Shown here: positions 49,696-58,710 of the stretch, in pieces
Layout: each line of letters opens with the position of its first letter
Numbering within the stretch: position 1 is the stretch's first letter
Virus record (IMG/VR): IMGVR_UViG_3300042091_002940
Span: 1-61,563 of that record
DNA from: a virus
Reading direction: 5' to 3' (one strand)
DNA: 61,563 nt
Made by a program: the position numbers and the translations under genes
Notes under the pieces: generated by a model
The model's input: the letters and a program-made list of their open reading frames with translations, nothing else
What the model was told of the DNA's origin: nothing
Database searches by the model: none

Positions 49696-50210
49696 GGGTT
49701 TCGGGCAAGGTCGTCGGCGCCGGTGAGACCGGGTTCTCCGCCGAGATCCGCATCGACGGGCTCGAGGAGACACTCGCCGCGCTGCGCATGCTCGACCGCG
49801 ACATCTACGCCGGCCTGGTCCGTGGCCTCAAGACCGTGGGCGACCTGCTCGTGGTCGACGCCGACGCCGCGGCTCCGCCTGACGCCAAAGGCGGCTACGG
49901 CGCCCGCATGACCGTGCGCGGCAAGAAGGTCGGAGTCAAGGTCTTCGCCAAGGCCGGCTCCCAGGCCGGTCGCAACGCCGCCATCTTCGAGTTCGCCGGC
50001 ACGCGCGGCCAGTCGCGCCTCGGCGGTCCTATCACCGGCCAGGGCGCCGCCATGGTGCGCTGGCTGGACGGCTACGGCAAACCGGGCCGCTTCCTGTGGG
50101 GCGCCTGGGATCGCAACAAGGAGCGCGCCGAGAACCAGATCCGCGTGATGATGGCGCAGGCCGAGAAGCTCTGCCAGGACCGTCTCGCCGCCGCCGGGGA
50201 GGCCTTCTGA
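49692..50210 (+). CDS. HK97 gp10-like protein (B)
   Basis: 172 residues from GTG overlapping the frameshift frame stop. IDGLEETLAALRMLDRDIYA and FEFAGTRGQSRLGGPITGQG are conserved with A. Same unusual place between chaperone and tape measure. Confidence 0.6.
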   Translation: MRVSGKVVGAGETGFSAEIRIDGLEETLAALRMLDRDIYAGLVRGLKTVGDLLVVDADAAAPPDAKGGYGARMTVRGKKVGVKVFAKAGSQAGRNAAIFEFAGTRGQSRLGGPITGQGAAMVRWLDGYGKPGRFLWGAWDRNKERAENQIRVMMAQAEKLCQDRLAAAGEAF

Positions 50211-51949
50211 TGGCCGTCGTGGTCAACGTCTACGGCAAGGCCTCGCTCGCGCAGATCGACAAGGCGCAGGCGCAGCTCGCCGGCATGCGCAAAGAGGCCG
50301 CGGCGCAGGCCGGGCCGTGGAAGAGCATGGGATCTGCGATCAGCTCTACGTGGGCGAAGATCGGCTCGAGTCTTGCCGCGGTGGCCGTGCTGCGCTGGCT
50401 CAAGGGTTCGCTCGACGCCGCGCGGGAGTTCCAGCTCGGCACCTCGCAGCTGCGCACCGCCGTCATGGACACCGCCAAGACCGCGGGCCGCGGCGCGGTG
50501 CTGTGGGACGCCTACGCCAAGCAGATGCAGCGCGTGGTGGCGGCGCAGTCGAACCTCTCCGCCTACTCGCGCGGCGATCTCGAGAGCGCGCTCACCACCC
50601 TGACCCAGACCACGGGCTCCTCTGCGAAGGGCTTGACGCTGCTCAGTCTGGCGACCGACCTCGCGCGCGCCAAGCACATGGACCTCGGCCGAGCTGCGCA
50701 GCTCGTCGGCCGGGTGGCCGACGGCAACACCGGCATCCTCAAGCGGTACGGCATCGTCATCGACAAGGGCGCCACGGCCACGCAGGCCCTCGGCGAGCTG
50801 CACCGCAAGTTCGCAGGCGCCGCCAAGACTTACGGCGACTCCTCGGCTGGCGCCGCGGCGAAGTTCCACAACGCCCTGCAGCAGCTGCAGATCACGGTGG
50901 GCACGGCGCTCCTGCCAGTCATCAACAAGCTCATGGGCTACCTCAACACCGGCCTCGGGCTGTTCCAGCGGCTTCCCGGTCCGGTGAAGACCGTCGTGGT
51001 GGCGCTCGCCGCCGTCGCCGGCGCCGCCGCCATTCTCGCGCCGTTTGCCTCAAGCATCCTCGCGCTCGCCAAGGCCATGCAGCTCGCCCAGCTCGCCGCG
51101 AAGGTCTGGGCCGGCGTGCAGTGGCTGCTCAACGCCGCCATGAGCGCCAACCCCATCGGCATCGTCATCGTGGCGATCGCCGCGCTGGTCGCCGGCATGA
51201 TCATCGCCTACCGCAAGAGCCAGACCTTCCGCGACGTGGTGCTCGGCGCCTGGAGCGCGATCAAGACCGCGAGCGTCACCGTCTTCAATTACCTGGTGGC
51301 CTTCTTCAAGCGGTGGGGACCGCTCGTGCTCGGCGCCTTCACCGGCGGCCTCGGGCCGGCGGTGCTGTGGGTGGTCAGTCACTGGACCCAGATCAAGACC
51401 GCCGCCTCGGATGCCTTCGGCGCCGTGGTCTCCCTGGCCCGAGGCTTCGGCGGGCGCATCCTCTCGGCGGTGGGCGACCTCGGGTCGCTGCTCTACAAGG
51501 CGGGGCAGGCGATCGTGCAGGGCCTTGTGTCCGGCATCACAAGCGTCTGGCACACCGTCACCGACAAGATCAGCTCGCTGCTTTCGGGCCTTTCGAAGGC
51601 CGCAAAGAAGCTGCTCGGCATCAGCTCGCCTTCGAAGGTCTGGGCGCAGTTCGGCCGCTACATGGGACTGGGCGTCGCCGTCGGGCTGGACGGCACGCGC
51701 GGCGCGGTCGCCGCGGCCGGCTCGCGCGTCTTCGCCGCCGCTGCCGGCGGCGGCTTCGGCGGCGGTCTTGCCTTCGGCGGCGCCGGCGGCGCGCAAAGCG
51801 TTGTCATCTCTGCGGGCGCCGTCGTGGTGCAGCTCACGATCGGCTCGGGTGCCGCCTCACCACAAGCGATCGGTCAGGCGGTTTCGACCGCTGTCTCTCC
51901 CGCGCTCGACCAGCTCGCCCGCGAGGTCCGTCGGGTGGTGAGGCGCTAG
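50210..51949 (+). CDS. Tape measure protein (B)
   Basis: 579 residues. Lacks the roughly 72-residue Ala/Lys-rich insert of A (A reads through VALAKAAAAAAKAAKDHG; B has only TAGRGAVL there), otherwise colinear, with LGISSPSKVWAQFG and REVRRVVRR at the end. Predicts a shorter tail than A. Confidence 0.93.
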   Translation: MAVVVNVYGKASLAQIDKAQAQLAGMRKEAAAQAGPWKSMGSAISSTWAKIGSSLAAVAVLRWLKGSLDAAREFQLGTSQLRTAVMDTAKTAGRGAVLWDAYAKQMQRVVAAQSNLSAYSRGDLESALTTLTQTTGSSAKGLTLLSLATDLARAKHMDLGRAAQLVGRVADGNTGILKRYGIVIDKGATATQALGELHRKFAGAAKTYGDSSAGAAAKFHNALQQLQITVGTALLPVINKLMGYLNTGLGLFQRLPGPVKTVVVALAAVAGAAAILAPFASSILALAKAMQLAQLAAKVWAGVQWLLNAAMSANPIGIVIVAIAALVAGMIIAYRKSQTFRDVVLGAWSAIKTASVTVFNYLVAFFKRWGPLVLGAFTGGLGPAVLWVVSHWTQIKTAASDAFGAVVSLARGFGGRILSAVGDLGSLLYKAGQAIVQGLVSGITSVWHTVTDKISSLLSGLSKAAKKLLGISSPSKVWAQFGRYMGLGVAVGLDGTRGAVAAAGSRVFAAAAGGGFGGGLAFGGAGGAQSVVISAGAVVVQLTIGSGAASPQAIGQAVSTAVSPALDQLAREVRRVVRR

Positions 51950-53616
51950 TGCCGACCTACACCTTCAAGTCGACCCAGCTCGCCAACACCGGGCGGGCGC
52001 AGGGCGGCGTCCAGGCGACCGGCACGGGCAACGTCGTGGTGGCTCTGACCGACGGCACGGATGCGACCTACGACCGCGCGATCGGCAGCAGCAATCCGAC
52101 TGACTTCCTCGACTACTACCCGCAGCTCTGCCAGCTCAACGGCGAGCGCGTGGTCTCGGTCGTGCCGTACTGCCGCTCCAAGTCTCCCGGGCCGAGCGCG
52201 GCCAGCGTCAAGGTCGGCGCCGCGATCACTCCCGGCGGGCCGCTGGTCGAGGGCGTCGCGCTATCTCTGCCGGCCGGCTCGTCGGTGGTCGCCAACTACG
52301 CGCTGGCACCACAGGTCGGGCAGTTCGTTGACCCGCTGACCGGCGCCGAGTGGAGCCCGTACTTCGGCTCCGACTGGTTGACCATCTCGCTGCGCGACGC
52401 CAACAGCGCGGCCAACGCGGTCTATTGGTACGAGGCGGGACTGTACGTCTACACGACCAAGCCGGCGACGATCGCCGCGCCCACGATCGCCCAGTACAAC
52501 GGCGGCTGGGTCACCACCACGCAGTACCCGACCTTCTCGGCTCTCGTCTCGGCGCTCGTCGAGAGCTGGCAGCTCTACGCCGGCGGCGAGTTCTGCACCA
52601 CGGGCCGCGTGGAGTTCTCCGTCTACCGCCAAGCCGATGCCGGCAACGGCGCCTCGCCGCCGGCGGGCGTGGTGCCGGTCATGTCGCAGGTCGTGCCGTT
52701 CGATCTGAACGCCTACATCGACGGCGTGACGCTCTCGAGCCTTACGGTCTCGCTTAGGGCGCCGGCGCCGCTTCCCGACGACAGCTACGTGGTCTACGCG
52801 CGGGTCGTGCGCGATCACCCGACCGGCCAGGACGTCGACCCGACCGGCAGGAGCGCCTGGAGCTCCTACCAGAAGCTCTCCTGGTCGCAGCTGGTCGGCG
52901 GTCCGTATGCGCCGGGCTGCGGCATGCGCGCCGACGACGCGCCGCAGGGCATGCTTGTGAAGATCACGCCGAGCGGTCCCGCCGCCTACACACAGACCAG
53001 CTCGGTCGCCTACGTCGAGCGCCTGGTCGGCGGTGTCTGGCGCGCGGTGCGCGGCATGAGCGGCGTGGCGGTGCCGGTCAACGTCGAGACCACGCTCGGC
53101 TACGACTACGAGTGCGACCGCGGCGCGGCGAACACCTATCGCTTGCGCCACACCATGGTGCTCACCGCCGACGGTACGCTGGCGAGCTCGCCCTGGACGC
53201 AGATGTCGCTTGCCGGGCCGAATCCCATCGGCACCGGCTGGAATCTCAAGGCGGTCGACCTGCCGGGCGCCTCGTGGCTGTCGGCGGGGATCCTCACCGA
53301 GCCTGCGGAGTCAGACCAGACCCAGGCGACCATCTTCTACCCGCTGGACCGGCCGTGTCCGGTCGTGGTGAAGGGCACAGCCGGCGGCTGGGCCGGCTCC
53401 TATGACTTCATCGCAAGCGGCGCCGCCGCGGTGGCCGCGCTGCGCGCCCTTGTCGACTACGAGGGCCTGGTGTTCGTCGAGACCGCTTTCGGCGATGCCT
53501 TCTACTGCTCGCTGACCGGCACGACCGTCAAGCGCCAGGGCACCTCGCCCTCTCCGCGCCTGGCCGGCACGCTGACCTTCGCCCAGGTGGACTGCGACCT
53601 CGTAACGGAGAGCTGA
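51949..53616 (+). CDS. Large minor tail protein (B)
   Basis: 555 residues from GTG overlapping TAG. The N-terminal 70 residues differ from A, the rest is similar (CRSKSPGPSAAS, WQLYAGGEFCTTGRVEFSV, FYPLDRPCPVVVKG). The start part may contact the tape or tube. Confidence 0.75.
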   Translation: MPTYTFKSTQLANTGRAQGGVQATGTGNVVVALTDGTDATYDRAIGSSNPTDFLDYYPQLCQLNGERVVSVVPYCRSKSPGPSAASVKVGAAITPGGPLVEGVALSLPAGSSVVANYALAPQVGQFVDPLTGAEWSPYFGSDWLTISLRDANSAANAVYWYEAGLYVYTTKPATIAAPTIAQYNGGWVTTTQYPTFSALVSALVESWQLYAGGEFCTTGRVEFSVYRQADAGNGASPPAGVVPVMSQVVPFDLNAYIDGVTLSSLTVSLRAPAPLPDDSYVVYARVVRDHPTGQDVDPTGRSAWSSYQKLSWSQLVGGPYAPGCGMRADDAPQGMLVKITPSGPAAYTQTSSVAYVERLVGGVWRAVRGMSGVAVPVNVETTLGYDYECDRGAANTYRLRHTMVLTADGTLASSPWTQMSLAGPNPIGTGWNLKAVDLPGASWLSAGILTEPAESDQTQATIFYPLDRPCPVVVKGTAGGWAGSYDFIASGAAAVAALRALVDYEGLVFVETAFGDAFYCSLTGTTVKRQGTSPSPRLAGTLTFAQVDCDLVTES

Positions 53617-53617
53617 A

Positions 53618-54748
53618 GTGGTGGCCGGCGTGACCGACCTCGGGGTGCTCGCCACGCAGGGCGCGCAGACCATCCTCGTGACCTGCTCCGCTTCGCTTGC
53701 CGGCTCACCCCTGGGCGACCTGCACGTGGTCGCCGGGTCGGTGACGGCCGACTGCCGGCGCTCGGCGACCCGCGATGCCACCATCACCGTCGTGCCGAGC
53801 GCGGGCCAGACCTTCGACCAGGTGTTCGCCTTGCTGGCGACGCCGGGGCTCGAGCTCTCGCTCGCGCGCGGCTTCGTTCTCCCGGACGGGACGCAGGTCA
53901 GCGCGCCGCTCGGCGTGTTCGTCGTCGACCAGCTCACCTACAAGCGCGTCGGCGCTGCGTCGGGCTGGGAGCTCACCGCGGTGTGCACCGACCGCTCGCA
54001 GCGCGTGACGAGGACGCGCTGGACGCAGCCGTACCAGATCGCCGCCGGGACGGCACTGGCCGATGCGATCAACGCCGCGGTGCTCTCGCGCTGGCCAGGT
54101 GCGCAAACGATCGTCTCGGCGGCGAGCGTGCCCAACACACTCGGCGCGCAGGCGATCTTCGACGCCGGAGGAGACTCCGACCCGTGGGCCGACATCTGCT
54201 CGCTTGCGACCTCGTTTGGCTACCTGCTGTCGTTCAACGCCGCCGGCGTGCTGCAGGCGCAGGTCGTCACGCCGCTTGCCAGCCAGGGGCCGGTGTTCAC
54301 CTTCGCCCGCGGCAGCGCGGCGATCATGACGAGCCAGTCCAAGGTGGTCGCCGCCGACCAGACCTACAACGGCGTGATCGTCACCGGCGAGGGCTCCGGC
54401 GTCGGCGATACACCGCCGCGGGCCGAGGCTTGGGATCTGAACCCGGCGTCGCCGACCTATGCCAACGGGCCGTTCGGCGCCGTGCCGACCTTCTACTCTT
54501 CGCCGCTCATCACCACGACCGACCAGGCTGCGGCGGTCGCCGCCGCGATGCTGGCGCAGAGCATCGGCAAGGTGGAGCAGCTCTCCTGGGAGCAGGTCAC
54601 CCATCCCGGACTTGAGCCGCTCGACGTCGTGGCGGTGCAGTTCCCGGACGACACCACGCAGACCTTCATCTTGGACGCGCTCACCGTGCCGCTGAGTGCG
54701 ACCGACGTCATGACCGCCACGGCGCGCTCGACCCTGGGGCCGTGCTGA
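53618..54748 (+). CDS. Tail-tip protein, DUF5047-like (B)
   Basis: 376 residues, GTG at 53618 or 53621. VVAGSVTADCRRSATRDATIT and YKRVGAASGWELTAVCTDRS as in A. One shared GCGCAAACGAT at 54101. Confidence 0.72.
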   Translation: MVAGVTDLGVLATQGAQTILVTCSASLAGSPLGDLHVVAGSVTADCRRSATRDATITVVPSAGQTFDQVFALLATPGLELSLARGFVLPDGTQVSAPLGVFVVDQLTYKRVGAASGWELTAVCTDRSQRVTRTRWTQPYQIAAGTALADAINAAVLSRWPGAQTIVSAASVPNTLGAQAIFDAGGDSDPWADICSLATSFGYLLSFNAAGVLQAQVVTPLASQGPVFTFARGSAAIMTSQSKVVAADQTYNGVIVTGEGSGVGDTPPRAEAWDLNPASPTYANGPFGAVPTFYSSPLITTTDQAAAVAAAMLAQSIGKVEQLSWEQVTHPGLEPLDVVAVQFPDDTTQTFILDALTVPLSATDVMTATARSTLGPC

Positions 54749-55515
54749 TGGACTTACACGAGGTCGCCGCGATTCTCGCCGATGCCGGTGGCGGCTCGGA
54801 CCTGCGTCTGCGCCTGGGCACCGTCACAGCCCTCGCCGGCGACGGCACGTTCTCGGCGACGATCGCCGGCTCAAGCGTCGCCGTCTCCGGGATCCGCGCC
54901 TTTGCGAGCGTCTCGCCTACCGTGGGCAAAGGCATCTGGCTCGCCGTCCAGGGCTCGGACGTCTTCGGCGTGGGAGCGATCGGTGCGCCGGCCGGTGTCA
55001 TTCCCTCGGGGCTCATCGCCATGTGGAAGGGCTCGATCGCCTCGATTCCCGCCGGCTGGGCGCTGTGCAACGGCGCAAACGGCACGCCGGACCTGCGTGA
55101 CAAGTTCGTGGTGGGCGCAGACGCCGACGTCGCCGGCGCAGCCGCCTCGACGGTCGCCGGCGCCGCGGCGCAGAGCGGCGGCACGGCGAGCGCCACGACG
55201 AGTTCGGCCGGCTTGCATGCGCATACCGACCCGGCGAGCGGTGCCTACACCTTGCAGCTCACCGACATCCCCTCGCACCGCCACGCCACGACTGTCGACC
55301 TCATGCGCAACGACGCCGCCGGCTCGACCAACACGCACTGGGGCACGTCGGCGGGGCGCTACATCGCCGCCGGCACCGGCGCAGTCGACTTCGCCGGCGG
55401 CGGCGGCTCTCACGCGCACCCGAGCGGCGGCCCGACCGATGCGCAGGGCAGCCACAGCCACAGCGCCGGCACGCTGCCGCCATGGTATGCGCTTGCCTTC
55501 ATCATGAAGCTCTAG
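54748..55515 (+). CDS. Collar-domain tail fibre / receptor-binding protein (B)
   Basis: 255 residues. IPAGWALCNG and TPDLRDKFVVG, then Ala/Ser/Thr-rich region with HAHTD, SHRHA, HAHPSG, HSHSAG His pairs, ending LPPWYALAFIMKL. Compared with A two residues are lost after the collar-lead and the middle repeats differ, so receptor range may differ. Confidence 0.85.
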   Translation: MDLHEVAAILADAGGGSDLRLRLGTVTALAGDGTFSATIAGSSVAVSGIRAFASVSPTVGKGIWLAVQGSDVFGVGAIGAPAGVIPSGLIAMWKGSIASIPAGWALCNGANGTPDLRDKFVVGADADVAGAAASTVAGAAAQSGGTASATTSSAGLHAHTDPASGAYTLQLTDIPSHRHATTVDLMRNDAAGSTNTHWGTSAGRYIAAGTGAVDFAGGGGSHAHPSGGPTDAQGSHSHSAGTLPPWYALAFIMKL

Positions 55516-55523
55516 GAGGAGCC

Positions 55524-55874
55524 ATGGCCGACGACGCGATCATTCCGGGCTTCACCGCAGACCAGAGCTGGGCGATCGAGCAGGTCCTCTCGCGCGCGGT
55601 CGAGAAGGGCGTCGCCGCCGGCATCGAGGCCTTCCAGAAGGCCAACTGTAGCGAGCACGAAAAGCGCACGCTGGCACTCGAGGACACCGTGTTCGGACGC
55701 GCCGAGAGAAACGTCGTGGGCCACGTGCAGCGCCTGGCGCTCGCCGAGAAGGCCATCCTTGCGATCGCCGGCGACCTGCGCTGGCTCAAGCGCACCGTCG
55801 CAGGCGCCGTCGTCGTGGGCGGTGTGACCTTCGCCATCTGGGCGCTCGAGGCGCTCCTGCGGGCGCACCACTAA
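55524..55874 (+). CDS. XhlA-like membrane-anchored protein (B)
   Basis: 116 residues, AGGAGGA site upstream. It keeps LRWLKRTVAGAVVVGGVTFA and the one C-terminal membrane segment, while the soluble part is diverged from A. Confidence 0.62.
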   Translation: MADDAIIPGFTADQSWAIEQVLSRAVEKGVAAGIEAFQKANCSEHEKRTLALEDTVFGRAERNVVGHVQRLALAEKAILAIAGDLRWLKRTVAGAVVVGGVTFAIWALEALLRAHH

Positions 55875-55921
55875 GGCCGTTCAGGCTCCAGGGTGCAAGT
55901 TCGCAAGTATGAGACCCGCGT

Positions 55922-56431
55922 ATGAAGACCGGGCCATGGAACACCTCTGAGATCGCCTTTGTGCGGACCAACCGCGAGCTTGGCGCTGGCGCGCTGGCCG
56001 AGCTTCTGGACCGCTCGGTGCGCTCCGTGGAGAGCGCGGCCTTCCGCGCGCGCATCTCGCTGCGCCGACCGCGCGAGGTGCGCGGTCGGCTCTTCGGCGA
56101 GTGCGCCGGAGTCCGCCTCGAGGAGCTGCGCGCCACGATCGCCGGCGAGGCGCCGGCTCACTACTCCGCGCGCCTGGACGCGCGCGCCGACGCCGAGCTC
56201 TGCCCGGGCTGCGGGCACCGGCCTATCCAGGTGCAGCGCGCCGGCCTCTGTGGGCCGTGTTATGTGCGCGAGCTCGCCTGTCGCGCTCGTGACGCCGGCG
56301 ACGAGCTTGCCCAGGCGCGCTGCCTGCTGAGCGAGCTTGTCGAGGAGTACGGCACGGCGCTCGAGCTGCCGCGCATCGCCGCGCAGATGCGCAGTCGGCG
56401 CAGCCGCGCTCGACTGCGGGAGGGTGCATGA
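55922..56431 (+). CDS. SANT/Myb-like HTH and zinc-finger protein (B)
   Basis: 169 residues. WNTSEIAFVRTNRELGAGAL HTH start, CPGCGHRPIQ and LCGPC, basic end RSRARLREGA. As in A no ribosome-binding site is seen. Both copies are preceded by TAAGGCCGTTCAGGC. Confidence 0.72.
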   Translation: MKTGPWNTSEIAFVRTNRELGAGALAELLDRSVRSVESAAFRARISLRRPREVRGRLFGECAGVRLEELRATIAGEAPAHYSARLDARADAELCPGCGHRPIQVQRAGLCGPCYVRELACRARDAGDELAQARCLLSELVEEYGTALELPRIAAQMRSRRSRARLREGA

Positions 56432-56898
56432 GCGGCTTCGCGCGACCCTGCCGGGTCTGCGGCGCACGGGCGGCGCCAGGCAAGGACCGCTGCGAGCGCC
56501 ACGCTTCGGGCTCGGGTCGCCCCTCGAGCTGCCGCAGCTGTGGCGCACGCACCTCAGGGGCCGGCTACTGCCCGGCCTGCGCGGCGGCGCTCGAGGCGGA
56601 GCGGCTCGCGGCGCAGCCCTACCGCGCGAACTACGGCGCAAACGAGTACCTCACCAACCGCCGGCGGCGCTTCGAGCTCGCCGGCGGGCGGTGTGAGGTC
56701 TGCGGCCAGGCGCTCGACCCCAAGCACTTCGAGTGCCACCACGTCGTCGCCCTGGCCGACGGCGGCGACTCCTCGCTTGGCAACCTGCGCGTGACGCACG
56801 GACGACCATGTCACCAGGCACTCACGGCGGCGCAGCGCCGCCGGCGATCTTCAAGGAGGGGTTCTCGTGGCGACACCGGCACAGCTCATCACCCGTAA
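56428..56898 (+). CDS. HNH endonuclease in the lysis cassette (B)
   Basis: 156 residues from ATG. CRVCGAR, CRSCGAR, CPAC then CEVCG and FECHHVVALADGG, HGRPCH. Same length and same 32-nt overlap with amidase as A. The linker around residue 70 carries a GCGCAAACG (56636) not found in A. Confidence 0.85.
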   Translation: MSGFARPCRVCGARAAPGKDRCERHASGSGRPSSCRSCGARTSGAGYCPACAAALEAERLAAQPYRANYGANEYLTNRRRRFELAGGRCEVCGQALDPKHFECHHVVALADGGDSSLGNLRVTHGRPCHQALTAAQRRRRSSRRGSRGDTGTAHHP

Positions 56899-57625
56899 GA
56901 AGGCCATGCTCTCGTGGGGGGAGGCTGCCGGCCTTCCCGTCCCCGCCGGCTTCAACGCAAGCCTGGGCACCTTCGGCGGGCCGGCCGAGCGGTTCCTCAT
57001 GGAGATCCAGCGCACGCTCGGCGTGCCGGCCACCGGCATCTGGGGGCCGTCCGTACAGTCGGCCCTGTTTGCCCGAAGCTCGGGCGCCATCGGCACGCGC
57101 TACGAGCACGCCGTGCGCCGCTCGGGTACGCGCCCGCTGTCCGCCGTGAAGCTCTACGTGCTGCACGACATGGAGAACGCAAACGAGCTCAAGGCCGCCG
57201 AGCAGACCGGCTCGTTCTTCGAGTCGCGCTCAGCGACCGGCTCGGCGCACTTCGGCACCGACGACGACTCGATCGAGCAGTACCTGCCGCTCGAGGTCAT
57301 CCCCTGGGGCGCGCCGCACGCCAACGCAGACGGCATCCACATCGAGCAGATGGGCCTGGCTGCCTGGACTGGCGAGCAGTGGCTCACGCGGGGCGCCGGT
57401 ACGCTGCTAAACACCGCCTGGCTGCTGGCTCACCTCTACCGCCACGCCACGCCCCACGTGCCGCTGCGTGCGCTCTCCGACGCGCAGCTGCGCGCCGGTG
57501 ATGGCGGCGTCACCACACACCGCCAGATCACCCGTGTGCTGGGCGGAGGCACACACACCGACCCGGGGCCGGGCTATCCGCTGGGCTACGTCATCCGTCG
57601 GGCGCACGTCTTCGCCGGCATCTGA
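56867..57625 (+). CDS. N-acetylmuramoyl-L-alanine amidase endolysin (B)
   Basis: 252 residues from GTG. VLHDME and THTDPG zinc ligands, PG-binding GPAERFLMEIQRTLGVP. Highly similar to A; substitutions cluster in the N-terminal 30 residues and after the first His. Confidence 0.87.
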   Translation: MATPAQLITRKKAMLSWGEAAGLPVPAGFNASLGTFGGPAERFLMEIQRTLGVPATGIWGPSVQSALFARSSGAIGTRYEHAVRRSGTRPLSAVKLYVLHDMENANELKAAEQTGSFFESRSATGSAHFGTDDDSIEQYLPLEVIPWGAPHANADGIHIEQMGLAAWTGEQWLTRGAGTLLNTAWLLAHLYRHATPHVPLRALSDAQLRAGDGGVTTHRQITRVLGGGTHTDPGPGYPLGYVIRRAHVFAGI

Positions 57626-57638
57626 GAGGGAGGGCACA

Positions 57639-58412
57639 TTGATCTTCAAGACCGGCAAGCTGCCGAAAGTCACCGACGAGCGCACGCTGCAGCTCGCGCA
57701 CTATCTGCCCGCCGCAGCGTCACTGCCGGCGCCACCGCCGGCCGTGGACTACTCAGCCGCGGTCACGGCCTGGGGCATGATGGGCAACGACCGCGTCGGC
57801 GACTGCGCGCTGGCGGGCATGGGCCACGCCGACCTGCTCTGGGCCGCCAACGCCGAGCGTCGCCGGCTGCGCATCACCACGGCCATGGTGATCGCCGCCT
57901 ACTCCAAGGTGACCGGCTACGTGCCGGGCGACCCGAGCACCGACCGCGGCACCGCGCTACTGGACGCGCTGCGCTGGTGGCACAAGCAGGGCATCGCGGC
58001 CCAAACCATCCGCGCCTTCGTCGAGGTCGACCCGCACGACACGGAGAACGTGAAGCGCACCGTCGACTGGTTCGGCTGCGCCTACCTGGGCGTCGAACTG
58101 CCCGACGCCGTGCTGCCCACCTCGCCGAGCTCGCTGCCGGCGTGGACCTGCTCCCCGGACGGCACGCCGGCGCGCAAAGCGAACCCCCACAACGGCCACT
58201 GCGTCATCTACTGCGCCTACAACGCCGTCGGGCCGGTGGCCGTCACCTGGGGCACCACGGTGCAGTGCTCGTGGGCCTTCCACGAGGCCTACTGCGACGA
58301 GCTCTACGCCTTGCTGGCGCCGTCCTGGCTGCAGGCCGGCTGGCTTTCCCAGATCAATCCGCTGTTCGACGCAGCGACGCTGGCCGCCGATCTGCGTGCG
58401 ATCGCTGCCTAG
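57639..58412 (+). CDS. Papain-like cysteine protease candidate (B)
   Basis: 257 residues, TTG start behind GAGGGAGGG. GNDRVGDCALAG and NGHCVIYCAYN unchanged; the last 40 residues and the linker before the His differ modestly. Same inferred role. Confidence 0.6.
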   Translation: MIFKTGKLPKVTDERTLQLAHYLPAAASLPAPPPAVDYSAAVTAWGMMGNDRVGDCALAGMGHADLLWAANAERRRLRITTAMVIAAYSKVTGYVPGDPSTDRGTALLDALRWWHKQGIAAQTIRAFVEVDPHDTENVKRTVDWFGCAYLGVELPDAVLPTSPSSLPAWTCSPDGTPARKANPHNGHCVIYCAYNAVGPVAVTWGTTVQCSWAFHEAYCDELYALLAPSWLQAGWLSQINPLFDAATLAADLRAIAA

Positions 58413-58425
58413 AGGAGGTCCCGAC

Positions 58426-58653
58426 GTGAAGAGGTTCCTGGCGAAATGGAAGCCCATGGTGCGCACCATGGCGACCGTCTTTGTGGCCGGCTGTCTGGCC
58501 TCTGCGGCGGTCAACCTGGTGCTGCCGCTCGACCTCTCGAGGCTCGAGGCCGTGGTCATCGCCGGCCTGGCGGCGGTGCTCACCTGGGCGGGCAACGCCC
58601 TCAACCCCAGCTACGGCGCCTACGGCCTGCGCTGGAGGCACCGCAAGCTCTGA
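58426..58653 (+). CDS. Holin (B), unrelated to A's
   Basis: 75 residues from GTG behind AGAGGAGG. Two hydrophobic segments (MATVFVAGCLASAAVNLVL and VIAGLAAVLTWAGNA), basic C-terminus (WRHRKL). No recognisable similarity to 25404-25637 although the neighbours match, so a module swap is likely. Confidence 0.68.
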   Translation: MKRFLAKWKPMVRTMATVFVAGCLASAAVNLVLPLDLSRLEAVVIAGLAAVLTWAGNALNPSYGAYGLRWRHRKL

Positions 58654-58670
58654 GGGCGACGCCGCCGACT

Positions 58671-58710
58671 CACGACCGCCAAGCTCGGCTTGCACGGCCG
58701 CCGGGTCGTG
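58671..58710 (+). terminator. Possible hairpin ending the late operon of prophage B
   Basis: CACGACC (58671-58677) pairs with GGTCGTG (58704-58710) around a 26-nt loop that itself contains AAGC/GCTT. Weak. The -35 box of the next promoter lies in its loop. Confidence 0.3.

Larger units (their letters stand above)
3405..56644 (+). repeat. Dispersed one-strand motif GCGCAAACG(AT), 16 exact copies
   Basis: GCGCAAACG starts at 3405, 5253, 7772, 11521, 14864, 20606, 21044, 27262, 38357, 39073, 39737, 45334, 48146, 54101, 55073 and 56636, all on the plus strand. Nine copies extend to GCGCAAACGAT and six to GCGCAAACGATT. I saw only one on the minus strand (48653-48661). All copies lie inside the two phage cores; none lies in 0-3.2 kb or 31.4-37 kb. 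Copies occur in different reading frames (Ala-Gln-Thr, Ala-Asn-Asp/Gly/Glu, Gly-Arg-Lys-Arg) and one is non-coding, so protein conservation does not explain them. Confidence 0.7.
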
